Shown here: positions 45,112 through 57,631 of the stretch, in pieces
How positions within the stretch are numbered: the stretch's first letter is position 1
Layout of the letters: each line of letters starts with the position of its first letter
From: Branchiostoma floridae
Lineage: Eukaryota; Chordata; Leptocardii; Amphioxiformes; Branchiostomatidae
DNA: 62,000 nt
NCBI RefSeq assembly: GCF_000003815.2
Contig: NC_049991.1
Coordinates: 9,742,506-9,804,505, forward strand
Direction of reading: 5' to 3'
Notes under the pieces: generated by a model
What the model was told of the DNA's origin: nothing
The model's database searches: none
The model's input: the letters and a program-made list of their open reading frames with translations, nothing else
Position numbers and translations under genes: made by a program

Positions 45112-46404
45112 GGGTCTCACTAAATACCGAAAACAACCGAAAACAACCGAAAACAACCGAAAACAACCGAAAACAACCGAAAACAACCGAAAACTACCGA
45201 AAACAACCGAAAACAACTTTCACTAAATACCGAAAACAACCGAAAACAACTTTCACTAATTACCGAAAACAACCGAAAACAACTTTCACTAAATACCGAA
45301 AACAACCGAAAACAACATGTAACTACCGAAAACAACTTTTAACTACCGAAAACAACTCGACACAACCATAAACAACAATCATTTCAATGGGTTATTATTT
45401 AATAATTTTGATTTTATTTTGGACAGAAGTTAGGCTAGGACGACCCATGTTATCAATACAATATTAGTAATAATAGAGTCAACGATCTCGTTTGCCTTTT
45501 GGAAAATANNNNNNNNNNNNNNNNNNNNNNNNNNNNNNNNNNNNNNNNNNNNNNNNNNNNNNNNNNNNNNNNNNNNNNNNNNNNNNNNNNNNNNNNNNNN
45601 NNNNNNNNACGGGGACTGCTTGGTTAACTCGCAAACTCATCAATGGATATCTATACTACTTGGCATCTATTGTGTAACTCCTAGCAGAGGTTACGGTGGA
45701 GCGGGGGTGTAGTAGTGGCCCCAACATGAAATCGCAGTCACTACTATCCCCCGACAAAACTGCTTCGAAAATGGGTTTGCTTATCAATTATTGTTGAATC
45801 TGCCTGCTGCGCATTTACCTCATGTGTACTACATTTTCTTCTAGCAACCAAAACAATCTAGTACATTTCTTGCTCAATTTTAACGCATTCCGCTATCACA
45901 ACAAATCGGTTTAAATGGACAAACCGCAAACGTGTATTACCACAGAGGCCCCTTATTCTGGATTTAACTAAATGATCAAAATAAAACAGTGTGTGATAGA
46001 AAGGTTTTTCCACAGTCTACTTCCCCTTTGCTGCAAAAATCCTCAAGAATCACCCCATTCTCTCCCTCGGCCAAGGAGAAAATAATGCAGGGGATAGTAA
46101 CGAGTAGATGAAAATAAAAAAGCAATAAGTAGTTGTTTAAGAGTCATTTTCCGGCTGTTTTGGAGTTCTGATCGGTTGTTCATGCGTGTTTTAGGAGGTT
46201 TCGAGTTGTTTTCGGTATTTATTGAGCTGCTTTCAGTATTTATTGAGGTATTTTCGGTATTTATGGAGTTGTTTTCGGTAGATATCAAATTGTTTTCATT
46301 GTTTTCGGTATTTTACGGGTTGTTTTCGGTTGTTTTCGGTTGTTTTCGGTTGTTTTCGGTTGTTTTCGGTTGTTTTCGGTTGTTTTCGGTATTTAGTGAG
46401 ACCG
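45112..46404 (-). mobile_element. Foldback element copy B with 10-mer tandem TIRs and 8 bp duplication
   Basis: The termini are GGTCTCACTAAATACCG and its inverted counterpart with 10-mer arrays inside, as in copy A but inverted. CTCTGGAC flanks it on both sides (45104-45111 and 46405-46412), a perfect 8 bp target-site duplication at an unrelated site. The interior aligns with copy A in reverse complement (for example GAATCACCCCATTCTCTCCC). A 100 N gap lies at 45509-45608. Confidence 0.9.
45509..45608. other. Assembly gap (100 N)
   Basis: A placeholder run of 100 N inside foldback copy B. Confidence 0.99.
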
Positions 46405-46412
46405 CTCTGGAC

Positions 46413-47912
46413 CATAGTCGTAACTGATGCATTATTGTTACCAAATTAAACACATCATTGCGGTCAGAGGTCGATAGTGGGTGACCTCCCACCAACACAT
46501 GACGTCGATCAAAAATGGATGGAAATCTTTTTTTAGCATCAAAAGATATTGACTGATATTAGATAGAGTGACCGTAAAAACCTAAAAACACGAGAAAATA
46601 TTCAAAACTACCGCATCAAAAGTTTTATTATGAGATGTCGGCTGCATATTCTACCCAGCCATAAACGACACAGTATTTCCCAACCTTTGAATACCTTTGG
46701 TAATTAGTCTTCGCTGTCCGTGAAAAGTTTCATCGGGTTGGCGAAAGATCGGATAACAAAGTTATTCATTCAGAACCACATGTTTTTCAGGAGCATTTGT
46801 TACCTTTGCCAAGAAGGGTAGGTTTTCGGTAGCGTCTGTGCGGTTGTAGAAGATCGTAGAAGAACAGCATAACTCGAGAACGTCTAGATGGATGGATTGC
46901 ACTGGTATTCGGTATGTGGGTAGGTCTTGATGAGACCTGGAAACGATTAGGTTTTCGGCCACCTAACAGCTTATTCCGGTACTGCAGTGGAACTTCCGGC
47001 TTCGATGTCTATTGTTCTGGACATGCCTTGGCTATGATTTTTGAGAGGTATATAGCTCTTGAGGCCAAGAGTAAATGTGCCCTCTCACTGCACACCGCTT
47101 TGTTCCATCGTAGGACTATTCCATCATGAAACATTTGTAACTTAAGACAGAGAAGAACGCTGATAAAGATAAGAATGCAAAACATATGCAGATGAAGACC
47201 TAATTTGCATAATTGATTAAAAATGCTAAAATCGAGTTGTGGTAAATGATGGGAATTTCTTACTAGTGGAAATTGGAAGTTATGTACGGGTGAACATCAT
47301 TAGACATTGATTATGCAAATGAGTCCAACTAGTACGTGTAGAGAGAGAGAGAGAGGACGTGTAGAACACAGAACACTCCGCACTTGTCATCTAAGCAACC
47401 TGAAACAAGAAAAGTGATACAGACATTCTCAAATTGACGTTTGACGATGTGCAAATAACGGGTCAAATATCAGGCGTGGTGCATTTTTACTTCATTTTGG
47501 AATACTGATCATTACAATCATCCCAGCTACTTGACCTGCGCCAGTTTTATGACCACCGACGCCATTTTGTCTGGACAGTCGACAGGGCTATTTTCAAACG
47601 GCCAATCACGTGTTCCGTCTATGGACAAGGTCGAGCATAAAATTCAAATTGCCATATAGATATCTCCTGAAATAAACCGGATGTTTCCCCATGATCCTTA
47701 TCCAAACAAGGGCTTACTTTCAGTGATACCCCCAATTTCATTGCGACAATTTAACATTTCGAAACGTAATGATATAGGTAAATTTAAGTTTTTCTTTTCC
47801 CCTTTTCACATCAAATAGTGCAAACAAATCGAACACCTGCCTCTGTAGACTTTGTTTTGATAATTACACGAAGGGACAAATCGGTGGCATTAAGCACGAC
47901 AACACACGCAAC
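46413..47912. other. Unassigned spacer
   Basis: No gene recognised. It holds a short GA microsatellite (47341-47355) and, near 47080-47100, GTGCCCTCTCACTGCAC, which resembles the end of the MITE at 47917. Confidence 0.5.
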
Positions 47913-47916
47913 TTAA

Positions 47917-48155
47917 GGTGCACTCTCACTGCACTTGCGTCAAGATTGCGTCAGTGCGGGGTTCAAAAGGAACTCAACGAATCTCAGAGATAAAGAATGA
48001 ATTTTTTGTGTATTTTGTTGTCTTCTAAGTTATCTTTTTACGTATTACGCAATATCTAAATTATTTTAAAAAACTGAGAAAATAACAACACAGTGAAGCA
48101 GTGAACGCACCCCCGCAGTGACGCAAGCTTGACGCAAGTGCAGTGAGAGTGCGCC
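47917..48155. mobile_element. 239 bp MITE
   Basis: The left end GGTGCACTCTCACTGCACTT and the right end in inverted form share about 42 bp, including the short inner repeat TTGCGTCA. TTAA precedes the left end and TTTA follows the right end, so a TTAA target with one mutation is possible. There is no coding capacity. Confidence 0.8.
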
Positions 48156-49044
48156 TTTAGGCATGATGATGATTGAAAAAGAAGACGGCAGTAAGGGTGC
48201 CTTTATTGTATAGAATACGCAGCCAAACAAGAAAACAACACAGACATATACAATTGATAAACACAAACAATTTGTACATCACGTTTGATAAACTGGATGA
48301 TAAACTGTTCTCTTGATTCTTGTGGGAATCGCCTATTCTAGTCATTGTAGTACTATGTTGACAGTGGACGGCACGCTTTTATCTTCACCTTTGTTCTTTA
48401 TTATCTATGCACATCACTCATCCGTGAGTACTGTGCACTGATAACGATGATGTTTCAAAGCTTTCCCGTTAAACTTGACATCAACGCCTCAAGCCACATC
48501 GGTCAACCATCTTTACTGATCAGCACCACTCACTGTCAAGTACTGTCGGACACGGGTATGTCCAGTATGCTGGTCAGTGCCTGTTTTCGTTTGTGTTGTC
48601 ATACTGAGAACTGCCGTGGCCAAGGTCATGTCATCATGTGTCTCCATCACTCAGTACAACACGTTACAGACCCATGCCAGTTCAGTGGTGTCGGCTTAGA
48701 TAAAAAGAACAATCAAATCAACCACCTAACCCAACCGTATTTTTCATATGTTGTCTGAGATTGTCCATTTACAGATAGAGCTTCGTGTTTCTTGGAATGC
48801 TGAAGAAGGTATGTGCAGAGACAGGTGTTGAATTTCAAAAACTGATGTGTCTGCATTGATCATGAACGATGACCGATCACTGATCTGCCACCATTCAATG
48901 CTTACACATCCTTTTTCTTTTAAATTTCAACACCTAAATTTCATCAAGCAGCATGAATTTGTCATATTGAATAGTGAGATGGTTGGCCATGGCCACATTG
49001 TATCAAGGAACTTATTCCTCAACTACTGTCAGTACCGTCTAGCA
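48156..49044. other. Unassigned spacer
   Basis: A 103-codon forward frame at 48447-48758 has no recognisable domain. Nothing else stands out. Confidence 0.4.
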
Positions 49045-49172
49045 ATGAAGTTTCCTTCTATTATCGTCACTTTCACTATAGTTCTCGTTCTGTACTGGCT
49101 GTATAATCCAACTACTCATCTAACTACTTCATTCATAACTCACACGTACGTTTTTTCATCATGTCGTGACTA
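49045..49172 (+). other. Possible signal-anchor coding fragment before a gap
   Basis: ATG at 49045 opens MKFPSIIVTFTIVLVLYWLY, a short N-terminus and one hydrophobic span, as in type II Golgi enzymes. The frame runs into the 100 N gap at 49173. Beyond the gap, one frame reads basic and aromatic residues but meets TGA TGA near 49334-49339 before continuing past LMRACKKNLGRKHCL to a TAG. If real it may be a pseudogene or need splicing; I do not recognise a family. Confidence 0.25.
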
Positions 49173-49272
49173 NNNNNNNNNNNNNNNNNNNNNNNNNNNN
49201 NNNNNNNNNNNNNNNNNNNNNNNNNNNNNNNNNNNNNNNNNNNNNNNNNNNNNNNNNNNNNNNNNNNNNNNN
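49173..49272. other. Assembly gap (100 N)
   Basis: A placeholder run of 100 N. Confidence 0.99.
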
Positions 49273-49497
49273 GGACATCTTAGCAGACGGTGTTTCTATA
49301 AAACACCAAAATTTCATGCTAACGATTCAATTTGATGATATCGATGGCATTCCCTTGACACTCCAAAATTGATGCGAGCGTGCAAGAAAAATTTGGGAAG
49401 AAAACATTGCCTTCAATATCAAATCTACGTGGCCAGGAAGGCTGAGCGAGCCTTAATGCGGACAGGAACATGGTTTACCTAGCAATGAACTAGAGTA

Positions 49498-50379
49498 CGA
49501 GGGGTGATCAATAAGTTCTCGGCCTCACCAAGAAATAATAAGCTCAACTCAAATTTTATGGCACAACTTCATAGTATAGAGCCTTTTATCAATATCCTTC
49601 AAATTTCAAATCAATGCAGTCATCACTTTACAGGCATTCGTTTTTTGCAAATAAGAAGGTAACTGGCGAGAAAAAAGTGGTGTGAATTGTAATCAGACAT
49701 GTGTTGGTCGAGTTCCCCATGCCGTAAATTAACAAAAGACATTGTCAAAATGTTTGATAATGATTCTCCTCCTATTTGAAGCAAAAAGAATTGGGTGTCT
49801 GACTTCCAGCAGCGCAAGTTCGATCGCACACCTCAGGTCAGGTCAACTGTCCCATTTTTTTCGTTCTCCCTTACCTAACATTACTGGGTGTCGCCTGCAA
49901 AGTAATGATCACAATAATTTGAATTTTGGTACATATATTTATATAAGACTTCATACTTGACATCTATGCTTCAAAATCTGAGCTGCGCTTATAATTTCTC
50001 GGTGAAGCCGAGGACTTATTGAAAACCCTACGTACATGTATAAAGTCTTATATAAATGTGTACCAAAATTCAAATTATTGTGATCATTACGTTGCAGGCG
50101 ACACCCAGTAACGTTAGGTAAGGGAAAACGAAAAAAAGTGGACAATTCATCTGCAACCTGAGATTTGCGGGTCAAATTGTCTGATCACACTTCACCTTTC
50201 TTTTTCTCGCCACTTACCTTCTAATTTAGAAAAAAACGAATGCCTGAAAAGTAATGACTCCAATGATTTGAAATTTGGAGGATATTGATAAAAGGCTTTA
50301 TACTATTAAGTTGCGCCTCAAAATCTGAGTTGTGCTTATCATTTCTTGGTGAGGCCGAGAACTTATTGATCACCCCTTG
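49498..50379. mobile_element. Mariner/Tc1-like palindromic MITE, nested
   Basis: The outer ends CGAGGGGTGATCAATAAGTT and its inverted counterpart are each flanked by TA (49496-49497 and 50380-50381). A third, internal end (AGGACTTATTGAAAACCCTACG) stops at 50032, also followed by TA. An inner inverted pair lies at 49838-49949 and 50043-50150. TA targets and this terminal sequence type fit the mariner/Tc1 group. There is no transposase frame. Confidence 0.78.
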
Positions 50380-50381
50380 TA

Positions 50382-52670
50382 AGGTGGCCTACCCTTTTGC
50401 ATAAGTCTGGTGGCCTTGTTACCGTGCTCAAGGTTTGACTCTCTACAAGCAACTCTACAGGGACCTTCTGACATTCCAGATGACCTAAAAGCTGGGCAAT
50501 CGTTTCACCGAGTTGAATGAGAAAATCGATAGAAAATGCCTTTCCCAAGGGCAGTCGTTTAGATTCTAGCCAACAAACCTAACAAGAAGACAACCATATC
50601 ACCTAATTGTGTGGTATTTATTGGTCAATAAAAACTCTTAGTATAGGATGGAATATATGTGTAACTGTTCGGGATAGAAAACTGTTTTATCTCAAGCTGT
50701 TGGCAGCTCAATAGTGACGCAAGTGCCGGATAGAATATTAAAGTTAGTAAAAAGGAATTGTTATAACAAATCCTATAAGCCGATTTTATCCTCACTTATG
50801 CCTGTATAACGGTTCGGCCACAGTTTATGTTGCTCAGGGGGTTTAATTAAAAGGTGCAGGCGCGGTCGACGCGCCTCATTATGTGGAAACTGTGTCAAAA
50901 ATGAAGAAATATTAACTGTAAAATAACAAGTTTTATCTTTTGTAATTCATAACTGGCAATCAAACCTGTACTTCCGCAACAGCCTTCAGATTTGAACGCA
51001 CTTCAAGATTAGGCGAAGACAAGGAAGTTCCGGAAGTACGTCACTTCCTGCTGTTTGATGTCACTTCCTGCTGTTTGAAAGATGACCCTTCTGATAGGCC
51101 TTGTGACAAGATCGGCACGTCATATCATGTTTCAAGTTCACGTTCAAGTTCCCCAGAAGTACATGTTGTTGGGCTGAATGAGTTCACATGACCCCAAACC
51201 CATGTCCTATAGGAATACCTATTATAAGTTACGGTTGGCTATATGCAATTGACTGATGTATGAAAAGGGGTACACATGTGCGTTGTTATGATGATTTATC
51301 ACTGAAACGAGCCAATGTGTCCCAATCACTCCAACACGAACTCGACTCTAACTGATCCTAGCGATACTAACGTTCGTGAAGAACATTTTGAATGCGTAAA
51401 ACTCCAAACTTTTTTTGCATTAACACGCCCCCTCAAGCTTTTTGGCTTCCCAAAGGGTGGCATACGTATGATCAAACCAACCTGGCCTAATTTGAAACAA
51501 AAAAAAAGTCATCTGAGACGCGTATAGAGTGCAAAACGTGCTTTATTTACATGAGGAACAAACACTTTACAGTCAAGGCGCCGACAAAAGAAGATGTAGC
51601 ACCGGAAACACATCAGATATGTCAGATATCTCCGTATCTACGGGCTTCAACATGTAGCTGAGTGGCACGATTTCGTGTCTTCAAACCTTGATGATATCGC
51701 CGATAACTTATCGTATGTAAAAAAGCCCGGAAACTACAAGACTTTAAGGAATAGTTTGAAACTGAACCTCACAAATTATGCATCATGTTGTATGCTTATG
51801 ATTATGTATTGTTGCGGAGGTGGAAACCCCTGCAGTGACGGGGTTTGTATAGCAGATTGATGGTTTCCAGGAAAACAAGTTCAAAGTTATGAATATATAT
51901 GAGAGGAAACGTTCTGAACAGTCCGAATGGCTCCTCGAATCTGAACGTTTTCCACAACTTAGAAATAGCACAACTGCAACACATTAATAGTACACCTAAA
52001 GGACACCAAAATAAAACTACGTACGGTTCTCTACAAGTCTCTCTTCCATACAGTTCACTGGTAGTGTAGAATAATACAATGAAGTGCAAATATACATAAC
52101 ATAGTATTTGTAAAAAATAGCAGCATTCAATTCGTGGATTGGCTAGGTAGGTCTTTGGGATAAACTTTACAAAATCATGTACGGTTCTTTGAGCAACTTG
52201 TCTCCTCATTATTGAGTTCATCAAAATGTAACTCTAAAACCTGTATGATATAGATTACGAAATTGTATCATTTATGAATGGCTAAAAACTGACATTTGTT
52301 TCAAAGAACCTGACATGACCTTCTGTATAACAACAATCTTCTATCATAATCTCTCATGCACAGTGATTCGTGTAAAATAAAACTCTCCCTTCCTTGTTAA
52401 ATCCATAGTGAAAAACAACAAGCATCTTTCAAATCTTAGGCCAACAGTGGACATGTTGATGTTTATCGTTAATACAAATATGGTTGATTTTCCCCTGTGC
52501 CACTGAATGTGTTACAGAATACTCGAAAAAGGTCTGGAATGTCCTGGAATATATCAAATACTCTGAGTTGTGTCAGCTCCAGTTGACAAAAATGGTTCAC
52601 TGTAGTGACAAACTTTCTTTTTTCATAGTTGGTTCATGTGGACGCCTAACAGATTTTACAACACCTTGAA
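50382..52670. other. Unassigned region, partly tektin 3' flank
   Basis: No recognised gene. A reverse frame at 50363-50548 (including LGETIAQLLGHLECQKVP) looks protein-like but matches no family I can name. CACTTCCTGCTGTTTGA is repeated at 51044 and 51063. Confidence 0.4.
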
Positions 52671-52676
52671 TTTATT
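52671..52676 (-). terminator. Likely tektin poly(A) signal
   Basis: TTTATT here is AATAAA on the minus strand, 158 bp downstream of the tektin stop codon, a normal distance for a short 3' UTR. Another copy lies at 51542-51547. Confidence 0.5.
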
Positions 52677-52833
52677 GCCGGTTTACGGCACCTTCCATTT
52701 GATAAACAATACAAAAAACGATTTAACAACAAACACAACCTGTCGGAAATCTGTTCGGAGATAGTTGAACCCTTTTTGTAAATTTGTTTCTGCCAATAAT
52801 AAACAGTTAATACTGGACTCCGCAGTCTGGGCT

Positions 52834-52986
<153 letters not shown>

Positions 52987-53125
52987 TCAAGGTCAGTATG
53001 ATGTGGATACATTACTGTTTACAATTACGAGTGTATAGCCATTAACCAATGGAATATAAACGACTAATTACAATATCCCATTAAAAATGAATACAAAGGA
53101 AAAGTAAGGAGTCAGTAGAAAAAAT

Positions 53126-53225
53126 NNNNNNNNNNNNNNNNNNNNNNNNNNNNNNNNNNNNNNNNNNNNNNNNNNNNNNNNNNNNNNNNNNNNNNNNNNN
53201 NNNNNNNNNNNNNNNNNNNNNNNNN
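53126..53225. other. Assembly gap (100 N)
   Basis: A placeholder run of 100 N upstream of the tektin terminal exon; it could hide another exon. Confidence 0.99.
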
Positions 53226-53471
53226 CTACACTTTACAAATATTATAAGAGCAGAGAATTAGCATATAAGCTATAGTATGAGTATAGCTTCCCTATTTTTC
53301 CATCTGTATCGCAAACTGATGACTTGGGTATGTCGCATCCTTATTTTCATTGAAAACTGGACAGGGAAAAATAAATGTTTGGATCAGTTGGGCTTGGAAA
53401 TAGCTACCACACCTAACATTGTATGATAGCGTCCGTGGCCAATTAAACATGATTTTCTTCAACCAAAAATA

Positions 53472-53620
53472 CAGTAGATTAGCCGTTTAATTGCACAGCC
53501 TAATTTCCAGCGTGTAATTATCCGGCTGGTGCAATAATGCGAAGTTATCCAGCTGGACCGCACTGGCTGGGGATTTTGGAATTCCGTGTAATCCGTTGTG
53601 CAATTAACTGGCTTCTACTG
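53472..53620. mobile_element. Pogo/Tigger-like 149 bp MITE
   Basis: The left end CAGTAGATTAGCCGTTTAAT pairs with CAGTAGAAGCCAGTTAATTG on the other strand. TA flanks both sides (53470-53471 and 53621-53622). CAGT-starting ends with a TA duplication fit the pogo/Tigger branch of Tc1/mariner. Confidence 0.75.
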
Positions 53621-53622
53621 TA

Positions 53623-55494
53623 CTTGCAATTGGTGTTTACAAACAACCTTGGGTGCCAATGGTTCATACCGGACTGTCCTTGTATGCCCCCTGTCCGCCC
53701 GAATAGCCATCTGAGAGGAAATGAACACAGAAAGGCCCTACCTGGTCGGGTCCGATGATCGATTGCTATGCAGTTTTCTCCCTCCCACATCTACCCCAGG
53801 AGGCGGGCAGCTGTACAACAACTAATGGAGCGAACTTTAATTTCCGCTGGCTGAAGTTCAAACCAATCTGTCAGTCCCAGACGGGTTTCAATTTTTCAAA
53901 CATATACGTTGTAACATTCGGTGATAAGTGTATGCTTCAATTACTACATTTCAATGGTTACCATGATACTCGCTGAAGACTCATTCATCGTCAATGTTTT
54001 CTAAGATTGCAAGTCTTCTTGACACAGGTACAATGTCACCGAGACTAATGGTGCTCTCTACAGCCAAGTGACTTATGCGTCGTTAGTTCTCTTCTTATTG
54101 CCCCCCCCCCCTCAAGGAACCATTCGAAGAATGCAGTTACTGTATATCTTACGGACTGGGAAATTCTATTGGCAAGAAGAAATATCGTGTTGGGCAATAG
54201 GGACCGTAAAAACGGGAAGGGTTTGTAAAGAAGAGGAACAAATCAATACTAATGGGTATTTTTTAAAGACTTACTTGTGGCGTTCCGGTGTGGTGTTGTT
54301 TTTTATAGTAGAGGAAAATGTCATGTTCTCCCTGGAACCCCACACTAGGGGTGGGGACCGGTACAGAAAATTTAGGCCCAGTTCAGGTCCAAAAGATCAG
54401 GTCCAGGTCCGAACCTGAACCTGATTCACTATGTGAATGGACGATACTCAAAACAATGGTCCATTTCGCTACAAAGAGTATATTTTGTGGAGTATTTGAC
54501 TTCCACTGGCGTTCTAAAATCCTGCAAGACTAACTACCTCTGTGCGATTGACTAGAAAAAATTGTGGAAATTACTATAAATTCTACTCTGCTTCGCTCGT
54601 GTTATTTTCTTCGACCGGTAAGCCCCCAAAAGCGTGATTTCCTGATCATATAATCTTTTTATTTTCTAATAGGTCCAACATTCGGTCAATAAGATAAACC
54701 GCTTTTGTACCCAGCCCTACCCCACGCGTATTCTATCTTTCAACCCCCCCCCCCCCTCCAACTAGGCGGACATGCTATCATATCTCATGTATTGGCATCG
54801 CCCTTGTTGACAAATGTCAAAGTGAATGGCATTAACATACACTTCATTAGTAGGGTGACTGCACCTTCATAGATCATGTATGACTTGGCTGTAGTAATCT
54901 TGCCAGTTACTACTGAAATGTAAGCACGCTGAAAGGCCAGAGAGGCATATAGTATGCATCTAATTCACTAATGTGTACATCTCGACCCAAGCTACCGACA
55001 TGCCAAATCCAATGCAGATCAATTTGGTCTTTCCTGACTCACCCTAATTTTTCATCAAAAACGCCCCTCATTAGAATTAAAAAAAGCCACTAGATTGTCT
55101 AACGTACACCACTTCTTTCCAGTCCCAAAAGGTATGATAAACATTTTACATTATGAAATGACATAGGGTAGACCTTACCATGTCCATAGCACAAAATATG
55201 CGGCGGAAGTTCTCCGCACCTTCAAACCAAATATCAAGGTTTATTGCCATTCAACGTTCACGCGTTCTCGACAGACTTGTAAGACATTCCTGTGTTAAAT
55301 TTTAAAACTTATTACTGAAAAGTTCCCCCTTGCTATCGTTCTTGTCATATCTCAATTAACACCTACTTGAAACCAAACGTTTTCACAACTGATTTATATT
55401 GCATTTCAACAGCTATTTTGTACTAGTATTTTCACAATCATGACCATTATTGTCGGCTGTTTTTCCCTTGCTGTAAATCAATTGTCTACCTCTA
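53623..55494. other. Unassigned spacer
   Basis: No gene recognised. It contains two poly-C runs (about 54101-54111 and 54745-54757) and a GGTCC/CAGGTCC-rich imperfect palindrome at about 54350-54430 that may be a repeat remnant. Confidence 0.45.
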
Positions 55495-55843
55495 TTTTTC
55501 GCTTCACGAAAAAGTATTTTATGTTTCCCTCTGAAGGCCATTATGTCTAAGGTAGCCTCACACAGTATCTCACGCAGTAACAACAGACAAAATATGGTTT
55601 GGCGGTAATATCATATAAGTTTTAATCAATGTGACTGACGAAAAGATCGGCATCCCACCTCTTAACACGTTACCGTGAATGAGAATCGTTGAACATGCTC
55701 AATAACACGCTTGATGATAGAAGTAACAATAAGCGTGCATATTCTATCAAACACATAATGAGGGACTTCTTCTAGACATTTTCGGACATTTTCCATACAT
55801 TAAACCTACAGAATCAGAATGCAAATTCTGCTTCGAAACCCCC
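55495..55843. repeat. Segmental duplication Y, copy 1
   Basis: This 349 bp segment is identical, by direct reading, to 59506-59854. Flanks differ on both sides. It holds no gene. Confidence 0.95.
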
Positions 55844-57327
55844 TCCTCCGTAAGAAGTACAACCGCATGTACGCTTCATCTGGAGTCATTATCACATAAG
55901 ACATATTGAATGCACAACTGTGACTTCATGAAATCATGTCAAAGTAGCTATTTCGTAAATCCCGACGTTTGCTAGTGTAGAAAAATCAATCCAACAACCA
56001 GTAAAGGTAAGTGACTGAAGCTAGGGTCTTTAGGACTAATATTATGTACACAGAGCTGCGAGCCGGCTACCCCAACCCTAACTCCCTGACCTTGCAGGAA
56101 GGGGGGAGGTAGGATTTACCCATGCTCTGACCAGCAAAATGGTGTTTACTCACCTAACTTAAGATTCACGTAGTCCTACGTGTACATCGAGCAAAAATTG
56201 AATCTGAGTATATTTGCATAGAATGGTCTATTTGTAAGTAGTCAAATGCAGGCGTATCTAGTAGTGAGTCTGCTTTAATACTATTACTGGCACTTCACTT
56301 GTTAAAACTAGAACATGGAAATACCTCGTTCCAATCATCAATAGAGGCTTCCTAAGTCATTGCTTTGCTACATGAATATGGGTACGTCCTAGACAATCGT
56401 AGCGTTGAGAACAAATGAGATAATATCGTCTGGGCAGTTTGAAACGACCACTAGCGTACTAATGTGACTGCTGCATAATATGGATGTGCGCTAGAATGTC
56501 AGGACAAACTTCTAGATAATATTGAGGTTAAATGTAATGCTAGTAAGAAATTCAGATGGAGTGTGTCCAAAGTGGTTTTCAACATCACAAAACTGATGAA
56601 TGAGGATCCAGTCAACAGCATGGAAATCGAACGGATCGACCGATCGCCATCATTTCGTCAAGAAAGTCTCAGGTGTTCGACTCCCTTCTCCTCGAGTCGC
56701 CGCTATCCTCAATTTGAAAGTCCTCTAAAGTTCATACAGTTCAATCTGGAAGTTTGATGAAAACCTGACCACATCAAGGTTTCACAATAGTGTATCCAAG
56801 CGGCGAATCCATAGCAGCCGCAGGAACAATAGATTGTCCTCATCGTTGGTGAACAAAGGCCGTCGACGTCTTGTGGCTGGACGTTCGACGAGGAGCTCCG
56901 CGTCAAACCAACCAGCTGATGGTCTCCGTACTGCTGCACCATATCAGCACAACCAGAGCTCGGAAAGAGATGAACAAATTAAGTGTACGCAAGTATGGCA
57001 ATTTCCACAGCTTTACTTTTCTTGGGATTAACCTCCCGGTGATAACGCTAGGCATCTGCGTGCCCACTAAAACATACAGATATAAAAACCATACTTGTGA
57101 AAGGTATAGTAAATAAAAACAAACTTGTGATGGTAAATGTATATAGGTAAAGGCATTTATAAATCATTTTGATAGCCTAGACATGTTAGGCATAAAACAC
57201 CTTGTATTTACAGATGACGTACTGGCTTGGCATTATTCTTGACATTAAATCATTTCTGATAGCCTAGTGATATAGGCATACAACACAATAATGCTTGTCT
57301 ACACATGTAACTGTATACACATAAAGG
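55844..57327. other. Unassigned region with a basic open frame
   Basis: A forward frame at about 56737-57031 reads a serine- and arginine-rich peptide (including NKGRRRLVAGRSTRSSA), preceded by an overlapping frame ending at 56757. Splice signals are weak and no domain is recognised. Confidence 0.35.
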
Positions 57328-57477
57328 NNNNNNNNNNNNNNNNNNNNNNNNNNNNNNNNNNNNNNNNNNNNNNNNNNNNNNNNNNNNNNNNNNNNNNNNN
57401 NNNNNNNNNNNNNNNNNNNNNNNNNNNNNNNNNNNNNNNNNNNNNNNNNNNNNNNNNNNNNNNNNNNNNNNNNNNNN
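57328..57477. other. Assembly gap (150 N)
   Basis: A run of 150 N. Confidence 0.99.
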
Positions 57478-57631
57478 TATCGGTAAAAGTGCCTTACAGT
57501 GTCCTTCAAGAAAATTAATTTTTTGTTCTAAATCTAACTACAGGAGTTTTCCATCCGAGTTTGATGAGACAACCGCTGCCTTTTGCCTCAGATTGGTAAT
57601 AAGCATTAATGGACGGCACACCCATAACCGG

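Noticed and set aside
45057-45371. Forward frame reading NNRKQPKTT repeats
   Set aside because: It is translation of the CCGAAAACAA array in a transposon end. The same frame type occurs at every array and has no gene context.
53545-53790. Additional tektin exon on the minus strand containing RTRPG
   Set aside because: The tektin nonapeptide is not present, and the frame overlaps the pogo-like MITE.
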